In this document: piece after piece, positions 45,696 through 53,689 of the stretch
Position numbering within the stretch: position 1 is the stretch's first letter
How the letters are laid out: each line of letters opens with the position of its first letter
Assembly: GCA_928722015.1 (NCBI GenBank)
Contig: CAKMWI010000010.1
Location: forward strand, 35,248 to 99,247
DNA length: 64,000 bases
Direction of reading: 5' to 3'
Source: Candidatus Gastranaerophilales bacterium
Lineage (GTDB): Bacteria > Cyanobacteriota > Vampirovibrionia > Gastranaerophilales > Gastranaerophilaceae
Position numbers and translations under genes: made by a program
Notes under the pieces: model-generated
What the model saw: only the letters and a program-made list of their open reading frames with translations
Told to the model about the DNA's origin: nothing
Databases searched by the model: none

Positions 45696-46361
45696 ATGCA
45701 AATAAATACAAATAATAATACAAATTTTACAGGAACATTTATTCTAAAACCAGTTGATTCTGGAACAAAAGATGCGGTTAAAAATATTGTAAATAAAGGT
45801 AGACAAATCTTTTATAATATAAAAGATGAAGGTGATGTTGTCATTGTTACCCGTGATAAATTTGATAAAAAAATTAGGGATTTTATTGAATCCAGCAATA
45901 CTAAATTTATATATTATCCTGAAATTTCAACAATGAGCGGGCTTGATGATGAAATCCCTTCAGGATTAATTCGTTTGTTAAATGTAAAAAATAATTGTTT
46001 GATAAGAAGTTTAAATTTGCTGAACAGATTTTTGCAAAACTCTAATACCCACTTGAGTAAACAGTGTGAATACTTGCATGAAGCTATGAATACTTTGAGG
46101 TTGAATGTAGGTAATTCAAAAATAAGAATAGATAATAATGGAACTTTTATTATAAGAGATAATGCAAAAAATAGGACAATAAAATCTACTGGCTTTAGAA
46201 ATGGTGCTGCTTATGTTCATATAATTCCGGATTCTATAGCTCAAGAAAGTAAAAGATTTTTGATTGGTAAAAATGGCAAAGAAATAATAAAAGAATATAA
46301 TACGCCGAAAGAAATCTTAGATTTTTATAAAACATTCAAAAGGTTGATAAATACCGATTAA
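45696..46361 (+). CDS. Lineage-type protein with N-terminal FTGTF motif
   Basis: 221 residues. The start MQINTNNNTNFTGTF carries the F-T-G-x-F motif at positions 11-15. The rest is soluble and helical with a TIKSTGFRNGAAYVHI strand region. AGGAG precedes the ATG. Unknown function; it resembles the other F-motif proteins only in its N-terminus. Convergent with the LOG-family gene. Confidence 0.55.
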   Translation: MQINTNNNTNFTGTFILKPVDSGTKDAVKNIVNKGRQIFYNIKDEGDVVIVTRDKFDKKIRDFIESSNTKFIYYPEISTMSGLDDEIPSGLIRLLNVKNNCLIRSLNLLNRFLQNSNTHLSKQCEYLHEAMNTLRLNVGNSKIRIDNNGTFIIRDNAKNRTIKSTGFRNGAAYVHIIPDSIAQESKRFLIGKNGKEIIKEYNTPKEILDFYKTFKRLINTD

Positions 46362-46369
46362 AAATTTTA

Positions 46370-46960
46370 TTAATCTCTGGAATATATTTCTAATTTGGAA
46401 GGAATTTTTTCAGGTTCCTGATATTTTTTAATATATTCAACAGCTTCATTTGGATTTTTTGCAACATAAAATAAATCTTTTGATATTTTATTTGCAAATT
46501 TTTCTTCTATCATTATGTTAAAAAATTCCAGTAATTTATCATAAAATCCGTTTGTATTAAGTATTACTATTGGCTTTTTATTATATCCAAGTTGTTTTTG
46601 GACAATCATTTCACTTAATTCTTCTAATGTGCCAAATCCACCGGCTAAAGCAATTACAGCATCTGAAAGTTCGTCCATTTTTCCTTTTCTGTCTCTCATT
46701 CCTGTAGACATAAAAAATTTATCACAATTATCTGTTTTACAACCCATATCTGCAAGTTTTTTAGGCATAACTCCGATTACTTTTCCGCCAAAGTCTTTTA
46801 CTTGTGATGCGCAAGCCCACATCATTCCAAGTGTGCTCCCTCCATATACAATATTATAACCTTGTTGGCCGAGGAGTCTTCCTAATTCTTCTGCATCTTT
46901 GTAAAAAATATCAGCAAGATAATTTGATGATGATGCAAACACACATATATTTTTTATCAT
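46370..46960 (-). CDS. LOG-family (TIGR00730) Rossmann-fold protein
   Basis: 196 residues: CVFASSSNYLAD, VYGGSTLGMMWACA, GVMPKKL and a GGFGTLEE motif with MRDRKGKMDELSDA. The family includes cytokinin-activating nucleotide 5'-monophosphate phosphoribohydrolases. The usual PGGxGTxxE reads AGGFGTLEE here, with Ala for Pro. The cellular substrate in bacteria is uncertain. AAGGAA precedes the ATG. Confidence 0.85.
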   Translation of the reverse strand: MIKNICVFASSSNYLADIFYKDAEELGRLLGQQGYNIVYGGSTLGMMWACASQVKDFGGKVIGVMPKKLADMGCKTDNCDKFFMSTGMRDRKGKMDELSDAVIALAGGFGTLEELSEMIVQKQLGYNKKPIVILNTNGFYDKLLEFFNIMIEEKFANKISKDLFYVAKNPNEAVEYIKKYQEPEKIPSKLEIYSRD

Positions 46961-47095
46961 ATTTTTCCTTTTTACAAATTGTTCGAGTTACAATGTAATT
47001 AGTGGCAAAGTCCACATTCTGTCTATTATCTGTGGAGTGCAATAGCTGGAATATTAGCACGTTACTGGTTGCAAAATGCCCCGTCCGGGAAAGGT

Positions 47096-47734
47096 CTATT
47101 CGTTGAATTCTCCGCCTATTCTGTAATAATATGAACATGAAACGCCGCTACCTTTTTCAGAACAGTCATTTTTCATATCATCAATATTCCATCCTGTTCC
47201 TATAGGTGTTATTTTTCCATCAGAGAATATATTTATTCCATAGATGTCTTTCCCCCATGTATTTGGACCTAATATTCCATTCATATCGAACATCATTAAA
47301 AATCCGGGATGGAATATATCATCATCTTTGATATCCTTAATACCTATGATTGTATTATTTTGTGATTGATATACTTTTTCAAAATAGAATAAATCTTTTT
47401 TATTAACTTTATTTCCATTCATATAATGGGGGATATATTTTTTAGTTATTTCGTCTTGATTATGTATTCGCAAATAAGGTTTTATTAGTTGTATCATTAA
47501 CCTTTCGCGTTCTTCATTGGTTTTGGCTCTATGTAAACTTTTTACAATATCAGCATCAGCCTGAGCGCTCATCGCTGTAAATGTATAATCTATTTTGTTA
47601 AATGTTTCGTTCCATTTTGATATATAGGTTGCTTCTTTGGATGATATAAAAGACGTTGGTATAAGAAGCAAGATGATTGCAAATACAACAAATATTGTTA
47701 TAGAATATTCAATTTTCCAAAATCGTTTCTTCAT
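47096..47734 (-). CDS. Pseudopilin-like membrane-anchored protein
   Basis: 212 residues: short basic N-terminus, one hydrophobic helix (residues ~10-32), then an extracytoplasmic domain. The C-terminal part (DMNGILGPNTWGKDIYGINIF and a DCSEKGSGVSCSYYY Cys pair) matches the heads of lineage prepilins, in which D-x-N-G-x-x-GPN and a final Cys loop are typical. No prepilin peptidase site is seen. AAGAGAT precedes the ATG. It may be a minor pilin or a non-assembled relative. Confidence 0.55.
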   Translation of the reverse strand: MKKRFWKIEYSITIFVVFAIILLLIPTSFISSKEATYISKWNETFNKIDYTFTAMSAQADADIVKSLHRAKTNEERERLMIQLIKPYLRIHNQDEITKKYIPHYMNGNKVNKKDLFYFEKVYQSQNNTIIGIKDIKDDDIFHPGFLMMFDMNGILGPNTWGKDIYGINIFSDGKITPIGTGWNIDDMKNDCSEKGSGVSCSYYYRIGGEFNE

Positions 47735-47752
47735 ATATTATCTCTTGTTTAT

Positions 47753-48613
47753 TTACGCCATATCAATTCGTTTTTTTTCTTCTACAAGTTTTTCATAAAC
47801 CCATTCAGGAATAAAATTCTTTCCTAAAATAATTTGACCATTCATTATATTTGGTGTATGAAAGTCTGAACCTCCCGTTACTATTAGTCCCAGATTTTCG
47901 GCCATGGAAGAAAAATATTCTACGCAAGCCGGTGAATGTTTTCTATGGTATGCTTCGATTCCTCTGAGTCCGTAGTTCATCAACTCTTTTATAAGAGATT
48001 CAGCAATATCAAGGTCGTGAGGATGTGCTATAACAGGAACACCTCCTGCATCATATATAATTTCAACAGCATCATGAGGTGATACTGTTTTTCTTTGAAC
48101 GTAAACAGGTGAATCATCATGTATATATTTTGCATAAGCATCCATTACATTGGCTGTACCTCCAGCGTTTGTTATAGCTTTTGCTATATGCGGCCGACCA
48201 ATACTGCCTCCTTCTGCTACTAATTTTTTTATATCTTCAAATTTTATTTTGATACCTTCTTTTTTTGAAAGAAGAGTTAGAATTTCTTTGGTTTGTTTAA
48301 TTCTTGCTTGTTGTTGAAATTTTAGAAGTTCGATAAAATCTTTATTCTTGGTGTTCATAAAGTAACCTAAAATATGAACTTCATAATTATTATATAAAGT
48401 ATTGATTTCAATTCCTCTGATTAATTCTATTTTATTTTCCAGATGATTTTCTTTAATATGTTTTTGTGCTACATCGTAGGCTAAGACATTATCATGGTCG
48501 GTGATAGCTATTGCTTGCAGCCCGACATCAATTGCTGTATCCACAATTTTTTCCGGCGAGAATACTCCGTCTGAAAAATATGTGTGAATATGTAAATCAG
48601 TCTTCATTTCCAC
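47753..48613 (-). CDS. PHP-domain phosphoesterase
   Basis: 286 residues with PHP metal motifs in order: DLHIHTYFSDG, AITDHDN, RGIEIN, GRPHIAKA, IAHPHD and GSDFHTPN. They match the YciV/RNase AM group, which includes 3',5'-nucleoside bisphosphate phosphatases and 5'-end RNA trimming enzymes. It overlaps the 3' end of ymdB by 17 bp, so it belongs to the rny-ymdB unit and may act in RNA turnover. Confidence 0.85.
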   Translation of the reverse strand: MEMKTDLHIHTYFSDGVFSPEKIVDTAIDVGLQAIAITDHDNVLAYDVAQKHIKENHLENKIELIRGIEINTLYNNYEVHILGYFMNTKNKDFIELLKFQQQARIKQTKEILTLLSKKEGIKIKFEDIKKLVAEGGSIGRPHIAKAITNAGGTANVMDAYAKYIHDDSPVYVQRKTVSPHDAVEIIYDAGGVPVIAHPHDLDIAESLIKELMNYGLRGIEAYHRKHSPACVEYFSSMAENLGLIVTGGSDFHTPNIMNGQIILGKNFIPEWVYEKLVEEKKRIDMA

Positions 48614-49424
48614 TTTCCTTTTCTATATTATTTCTACTACAAAAAATTCTTTTTATAGCTAAGGCTTTTCCGGTAGATATTTCTATATCTACTTCAACAG
48701 CATTGATTTGTGTAATTTTACCTTCAGCTACATCATAACGTTCTGGGATAGATGTTAAAAATCTGTTTAACGATGTTTCATAATCCATACCAATAACACC
48801 GTCGGCTGCACCGCAAAATCCGGCATCTGTAATATATCCCATATTGTTTATAACATTTTCATCTGCAGTTTGTACGTGTGTATGAGTTCCAAAAAATGCA
48901 CTAACTCCAAGTTCTGAACAAAATCTGCCAAAGCATATTTTTTCAGCGGTTGCTTCAGCATGAAAATCAATTACAATAATCGGTGTTATTTTTTTTATTC
49001 TCTTTATTTCTTCAGATACAAGTTCCCATTGTGAGTCTACCAAATTCATAAAAACTCGGCCTAAAACATTTATAACACCAATTTTAAATCCGTCCATATC
49101 AAAGATTTTGCTGCCTACACCTTTTGTGCCTTTTGGATAATTTATTGGTCTAAGTAAATTTTCTGCTGTATCAATGTAGTTATAAATTTCTTTTTTATCC
49201 CAGATATGGTTTCCACATGTCATTGCATTAATGCCATATTCAAGAAAGTCTTTGTAATTTTTTTCGGTTAAACCAAATCCGTGAGATGCATTTTCAATAT
49301 TAGCAATAATAAAATCATATTTTTTGAAGGTATCGTTTTCTTTTAGAAAATCTCTGACAGCAAACCTTCCAGGTTTACCTACTATATCTCCAAAAAATAT
49401 AATTTTTATTATGTCTTTTCCCAT
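48597..49424 (-). CDS. ymdB: YmdB-family metallophosphoesterase
   Basis: 275 residues: FFGDIVGKPGR, NIENASHGFGL, TCGNHIWDKKE, DFHAEATAEK and GTHTHVQTAD carry the di-metal ligands of the TIGR00282/YmdB family. In Bacillus YmdB hydrolyses 2',3'-cyclic nucleotides and affects biofilm and motility decisions, and its gene also follows rny. AGAGAG precedes the ATG. A 20-bp perfect stem-loop lies between rny and this gene. Confidence 0.92.
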   Translation of the reverse strand: MGKDIIKIIFFGDIVGKPGRFAVRDFLKENDTFKKYDFIIANIENASHGFGLTEKNYKDFLEYGINAMTCGNHIWDKKEIYNYIDTAENLLRPINYPKGTKGVGSKIFDMDGFKIGVINVLGRVFMNLVDSQWELVSEEIKRIKKITPIIVIDFHAEATAEKICFGRFCSELGVSAFFGTHTHVQTADENVINNMGYITDAGFCGAADGVIGMDYETSLNRFLTSIPERYDVAEGKITQINAVEVDIEISTGKALAIKRIFCSRNNIEKESGNED

Positions 49425-49451
49425 ATTGTAACTCTCTTAGTTTTTTATAAT

Positions 49452-49495
49452 ATTTTGAGCAATAAATTGAAATTTTTCAATTTATTGCTCAAAAT
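49452..49495 (-). other. 20-bp perfect stem-loop between rny and ymdB
   Basis: ATTTTGAGCAATAAATTGAA pairs exactly with its complement across a 4-nt loop. There is no strong U-run on the minus strand, so it could be a processing or stabilising element rather than a terminator. Confidence 0.6.
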
Positions 49496-49502
49496 GTGTA
49501 TA

Positions 49503-51032
49503 TTATTTTGCAATTTCGGTTGTTCTGAATTCTCTAACAACTGTAACTCTTATTTGTCCAGGATAATCAAGTTCATTTTCTATACGTTTAGCTACATCAC
49601 GTGCTAATTTCCCTGATGCTAAATCATCAAACATTTCAGCTTGTACAATTATACGAACTTCTCTTCCTGCTTGAACTGCGAAAGATTGTTTAATCCCTTC
49701 AAAACTGTTGACGATTTCTTCAATTTTTTGAAGACGTTTAATATAAATTTCTAAAGTATCACGTCTTGCGCCAGGTCGTCCTGCAGAAATTGCATCTGCA
49801 ACTTTAACCAAAACAGCTTCAATTGTATTTGCAACAACATCATCGTGATGGGCTTCTATTGCATGTATAACTTCAGGTCTTTCTCCGAATCTTGAAGCCA
49901 GTTCAACTCCAAGTTGAATATGTGTTCCTTCTTGGGTTTGATCAACAGCTTTGCCTATATCATGTAATAGACCGGCACGTTTTGCGATTTTTTCATTTGC
50001 GCCAAGTTCGGCAGCTAACATCCCTGCGATATGACCTACCTCCAGAGAGTGTTTTAAAACATTCTGACCATAGCTTGTTCTATAATATAAGCGTCCTAAA
50101 GTTTTTATAAGTTCTTTATTTAACCCCATTACGCCCATTTCTAAAGCTGCGTTTTCACCTTCTGTCCAAATCTTTTTATCAATTTCTTCTCTTGCTTTTT
50201 CAACCATTTCTTCAATTCTTACAGGGTGGATACGTCCATCTACTATAAGTTTTTCTAACGCTAATTTTGCAATTTCACGGCGTACCGGATCAAAACTGGA
50301 CAATACAACAGCTTCAGGGGTATCATCAATTATTAAATCAACTCCGGTAAGTGTTTCCAATGCTCTGATGTTTCGACCTTCTCGTCCAATAATGCGACCT
50401 TTCATTTCATCATTAGGCAGAGCAACAACTGATACTGTTGTTTCTACAACCTGTTCAATCATACATCTTTGCATTGTTGTAGAAAGTATTTCTTTTGATT
50501 TTTCCAGTGAAATTTCTTTAATTTTTGCTTCATTCTCTCTTATCAATTGCATTTGTTCCTGAGCTAAATCATTTTTTAATTGATCGAGAAGCATTCTTTT
50601 CGCGTCTTCTGTAGACATTCCTGAAATTTTTTCAAGTTCTTCTGTTTGTTTTTGAACTAATTCAGCCAGATAATCTTCTTTTTCTAACAGTTGATCCATT
50701 TTTCGTTGGACTTGCAAGTCTTTTTCGGTATATTCTTGAATTTTATCTTCAAGCATATCTTCTCTTTTTGCCAATTTTTGTTCTTGTCTTGCAAGTTCTT
50801 GACGTCGTTCTCTTTCTTCTTCGTTTAACTGTTCTCTGTCTTCTTGTAATTCTTCTACAGCTTTGATTTTTGCTTCTTTGTAGAGAATTTTTTCTTTGTC
50901 TTCAAGTGCTTTTTTATCTTTTTCAATAGATTCGAGCGCACTTTTTACTTTGTTTTTTTGAATAATCAGCATTGCAGCTAAAACTATTACCGCAATAGCC
51001 GCAATAACTAACAACAAGGTTTTTGCTTCCAT
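49503..51032 (-). CDS. rny: Ribonuclease Y
   Basis: Membrane-anchored endoribonuclease that starts mRNA decay. N-terminal membrane helix (residues ~5-25), a long charged coiled coil to ~200, a KH domain (GRIIGREGRNIRALE) and an HD domain (AGLLHDIGKA and AIEAHHDDV) with the metal ligands. 509 residues, normal. A weak AAGGT site is present. A CGGGTA / TACCCG hairpin in the leader (51081-51101) could be a regulatory element. Confidence 0.96.
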   Translation of the reverse strand: MEAKTLLLVIAAIAVIVLAAMLIIQKNKVKSALESIEKDKKALEDKEKILYKEAKIKAVEELQEDREQLNEEERERRQELARQEQKLAKREDMLEDKIQEYTEKDLQVQRKMDQLLEKEDYLAELVQKQTEELEKISGMSTEDAKRMLLDQLKNDLAQEQMQLIRENEAKIKEISLEKSKEILSTTMQRCMIEQVVETTVSVVALPNDEMKGRIIGREGRNIRALETLTGVDLIIDDTPEAVVLSSFDPVRREIAKLALEKLIVDGRIHPVRIEEMVEKAREEIDKKIWTEGENAALEMGVMGLNKELIKTLGRLYYRTSYGQNVLKHSLEVGHIAGMLAAELGANEKIAKRAGLLHDIGKAVDQTQEGTHIQLGVELASRFGERPEVIHAIEAHHDDVVANTIEAVLVKVADAISAGRPGARRDTLEIYIKRLQKIEEIVNSFEGIKQSFAVQAGREVRIIVQAEMFDDLASGKLARDVAKRIENELDYPGQIRVTVVREFRTTEIAK

Positions 51033-51080
51033 AAAGTTTTTACCTTATCCTTTTCTATTTTTTTATAATACACGCAATAT

Positions 51081-51101
51081 CGGGTACATATATCCTACCC
51101 G
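51081..51101 (-). promoter_or_regulatory. Hairpin in the rny 5' leader
   Basis: CGGGTA / TACCCG, six base pairs, about 50 nt before the start. A possible target for RNA-level autocontrol; weak evidence. Confidence 0.25.
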
Positions 51102-51236
51102 AGCGTTTTATTTATTTTATATTTTAAATAAAAATTATTGCATATATTTTCAAAAAATATTTCCTACTACATCTGTGTATATGATAACATGTAATTAAAT
51201 TTTTGTATAGTATGTTTTGATGATTTTTTACAGTGG

Positions 51237-52568
51237 TTATTCTTTAGTTTTTATAACCAGTCCCGGATCAGAGTATGAACCTGTTGTAAGTTTTACAAAT
51301 TTGTAAGTTGCGACTGGTAAAACTCCGGCAAGTAAGAAGCTTGAAATTCCTACGTTTGCTAATATGTTTCCGCATTTAATGAATTTTGCTTTTCTTGCAA
51401 ATTTTTCTATATTCTTAGCATTTTTTGCTGATTGAATAAATCTTTCAAATTCATCTTTGAATTTGCCTAATTTTTTGATATCTACATATTTTCTCGGATC
51501 TCTTATGCCGTCTTTCAGGTAAGAAATTTCACCTGCTTGTTGTGCAAATTTAGAGAAAAATGAATTTGGTTTTGTATCTATAAATTCAAATAAATCTTGC
51601 GCTGAATTAGATTTTGGTAACTCTATTTTATTATTTTTAATTGCATCAATAAATTCTTTATTATCTAAAATAAGCGGGTCTAAGTTTACGTTTACTTTGA
51701 ATAATTTATTTGCAAGTTTATCTAATCCTTTTGCTATATAAATCGGTGTTACAAAATTTAGAATCATTGAACCAATCATTCTAAATGCATTCATATACCC
51801 TTCTTCTTTATTTCTGGAAGTTGATACTCTTCCGACGGTTAGTCCTCCGTCAGATATTGCCATTTTATCTACGGTTCTTAAGTTTGCGATTGCAGATGTG
51901 AAATTGCCTGTGAAGTTTATATTTTGATTTTTTTGTTTGTTTGAAAAATCTTTGAATACTAATCTGTCAAATGATGTAAAGGTTGCAGCCTGATTTAAGT
52001 TTGTTTTATTATTTGTTGTAGAGGTGTTTTGAGCTTTACGTTCTCTGATTTTTCTTGTTAGTGCAAAGTTGAGTTTTGGTAAAACAAATCCCATAATTAT
52101 TGTAGGTATAATTGTTGCTGCTGCGAATTTTTTAGTTAATAGTTTTTCATAAATTGCTTTATTTTCCTTGACTTTTATTAAATCTGCAACAGCCTTTTGA
52201 ACTTCTTCAGATTTTATATTTTTAAATTTATTTATATTATATTCGATTCCTTGGAGTGTGTTTTTACCAAATGTTTGTTCTTCTTTGAATAATTTTAAAT
52301 TTACAATAGGATTAAAACCTTTTTTAGTTATATATTTATCTGCAAATTTTTCTGTTAATGGTATTCCGCCAAGCCAAATTGCAGAGGTAACATATTCATC
52401 TATAGTTTTTTCTCTTGTAGCATCATTTGCAATTTCTTTTGATTCTTTTAAGTTTTCTTTTCTTGCAATAAGAATTTTTGAGGGTGCTTCTATGCAGAGA
52501 TCCCTCACCATTAATGGGTAAATGCTACTGTTGTTGCCTATTGCAGATATTATATTAGTTATTGTCAT
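51237..52568 (-). CDS. Lineage-type membrane protein with internal FTGNF motif
   Basis: 443 residues. Hydrophobic segments near residues 150-170 (AAATIIPTIIMGFVLP), 270-285 (MIGSMILNFVTPIYIA) and 408-425 (ILANVGISSFLLAGVLP). Between the first and second lies QNINFTGNFTSA, an F-T-G-x-F motif as in the neighbouring orphan proteins. No known family. GAGGTT precedes the ATG at a spacing of 12. A paired, smaller protein gene lies upstream on the same strand. Confidence 0.55.
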   Translation of the reverse strand: MTITNIISAIGNNSSIYPLMVRDLCIEAPSKILIARKENLKESKEIANDATREKTIDEYVTSAIWLGGIPLTEKFADKYITKKGFNPIVNLKLFKEEQTFGKNTLQGIEYNINKFKNIKSEEVQKAVADLIKVKENKAIYEKLLTKKFAAATIIPTIIMGFVLPKLNFALTRKIRERKAQNTSTTNNKTNLNQAATFTSFDRLVFKDFSNKQKNQNINFTGNFTSAIANLRTVDKMAISDGGLTVGRVSTSRNKEEGYMNAFRMIGSMILNFVTPIYIAKGLDKLANKLFKVNVNLDPLILDNKEFIDAIKNNKIELPKSNSAQDLFEFIDTKPNSFFSKFAQQAGEISYLKDGIRDPRKYVDIKKLGKFKDEFERFIQSAKNAKNIEKFARKAKFIKCGNILANVGISSFLLAGVLPVATYKFVKLTTGSYSDPGLVIKTKE

Positions 52569-52595
52569 AATTATTATTCAACCTCAATTCTTTAA

Positions 52596-52642
52596 ACTAA
52601 AAAACAACTTCTATTCGCTTAATTATCCTGAAGAAGTTGTTT
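52596..52642 (-). terminator. Terminator upstream of the 443-aa membrane protein
   Basis: AAACAACTTCT / AGAAGTTGTTT stem with a minus-strand T run; the helix extends with a bulge to 52584-52651 (CAATTCTTTAAA / TTTAAAGAATTG). Confidence 0.65.
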
Positions 52643-52798
52643 AAAGAATTGAAATTATATTTTTACAAGCGCATTACCAATTCTACAACCTCTTCAGGTT
52701 GATATGAGAATGGTGATGTTTTTGTAAAATATTTATAATCATTTATGTGTTTCCTTTTGTTATTTTATTATACATAATCCGTGTAAAATGTAAAGAGT

Positions 52799-53152
52799 CT
52801 AAATATTTGTATTTAAATCAGCCTTTTGAGCACGCTTAGAATTTATAATATTATCGATATATCTTCCTAATCCATAGGCAAATCCAAGGTCAATTGCATA
52901 GCCTAAAATATTAAGAGGAGTTTTTAATTTTGGGCTAATATTTTTGTTGAATGTTTTTAATAAATCAAACAATGTATCATTTGCTGTAGAAAGTATACGT
53001 GCAAAGATATTGTTTTTCCAAATTTTAGGGCTTATATCAATAGCAGCTGCACTAACAATTCCTATTGTTGTTGCCAGATTTGATTTTTTATAAGTATTTC
53101 CTTTGTCTGTTTTTGTTTGGTAGCCTATAGGATTAAGTTGTTGTATTTTCAA
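52799..53152 (-). CDS. Hypothetical protein (117 aa)
   Basis: 117 residues starting MKIQQLNPIGYQTK, with a hydrophobic Gly/Ala helix (ATTIGIVSAAAIDI) and a second in the C-terminal third (ILGYAIDLGFAYGLG). AAGGAG precedes the ATG at a long spacing. No family recognised. The N-terminal MxIQxxNP pattern resembles starts of other lineage proteins here. Confidence 0.5.
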   Translation of the reverse strand: MKIQQLNPIGYQTKTDKGNTYKKSNLATTIGIVSAAAIDISPKIWKNNIFARILSTANDTLFDLLKTFNKNISPKLKTPLNILGYAIDLGFAYGLGRYIDNIINSKRAQKADLNTNI

Positions 53153-53211
53153 CGAATATCTCCTTTTTATTCTTTTTATCCTAAATAAATGTATAAATAT
53201 TATTTTTTGCG

Positions 53212-53496
53212 CTATTTAAAAGTTTTGTTAAGTAAGTTTAATTTGTCATTGTCTGAAGTTTTAAACAGAATAGTTTTTTCTTTAGAAGTTTCGCCTTTTA
53301 TTATTTTTATTGAAGTTTTAGGAATTTTAAAAGTCTTTGATAAAAACTCTATTAATCCTTTATTGGCTTTACCGTCAACAGGTGGGGTTGTAATTTTAAT
53401 TTTAGTAATATCTCCATCTGTAATTATTTCATTTTTAGATGAATTAGGAGAAATTTTAATATTTATAATTATGCCTTCAGGAGTTTGTTTAATCAT
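53212..53496 (-). CDS. DUF167 (YggU-family) protein
   Basis: 94 residues with the family core: KISPNSSKNEI, then TTPPVDGKANKGLIEFLS and IKGETSKEKTI. This minus-strand frame is the real gene; the long opposite frame is a shadow. Function unknown in bacteria. No SD is present; an extended -10 (TGC-TATATT) lies 6 nt before the ATG, suggesting a leaderless transcript. Confidence 0.85.
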   Translation of the reverse strand: MIKQTPEGIIINIKISPNSSKNEIITDGDITKIKITTPPVDGKANKGLIEFLSKTFKIPKTSIKIIKGETSKEKTILFKTSDNDKLNLLNKTFK

Positions 53497-53502
53497 AAAG
53501 TA

Positions 53503-53511
53503 AATATAGCA
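53503..53511 (-). promoter_or_regulatory. Extended -10 of the DUF167 gene (leaderless type)
   Basis: Minus strand TGC-TATATT, TACTTT, ATG. Confidence 0.5.
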
Positions 53512-53597
53512 TAAATTTTTACATAGTATTATTTATTATAATAATTTTAAAATTTTTTAATCTCAAACGCAACTCAGAAATTGTGGTAATAAAATAT

Positions 53598-53641
53598 TAA
53601 ATTTCATATAAGAATTTCCTAGTCTTTTTATATGAAATTTA
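53598..53641. other. 13-bp inverted repeat upstream of rel
   Basis: TAAATTTCATATA and TATATGAAATTTA separated by 18 nt, just upstream of the rel -35 box. It could be an operator or the end of a small transcript; there is no U-run. Confidence 0.35.
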
Positions 53642-53651
53642 TATTCTTTTA

Positions 53652-53680
53652 TTGAAAATATTTACTCAAATTTATATTAT
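53652..53680 (+). promoter_or_regulatory. rel promoter
   Basis: TTGAAA, 17 nt, TATTAT. The predicted start is within 3 nt of the ATG at 53690, and no SD is present. Confidence 0.6.
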
Positions 53681-53689
53681 TAGTTTATT

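Noticed and set aside
46911..47138. 75-codon minus-strand frame between the LOG and pilin-like genes
   Set aside because: Overlaps both real genes and has no SD or family features. The short gap 46961-47095 is slightly GC-richer but shows no tRNA fold.
53189..53503. 104-codon plus-strand frame opposite the DUF167 gene
   Set aside because: The minus-strand frame has the clear DUF167 motifs; the plus frame is a hydrophobic mirror of it with no family features.
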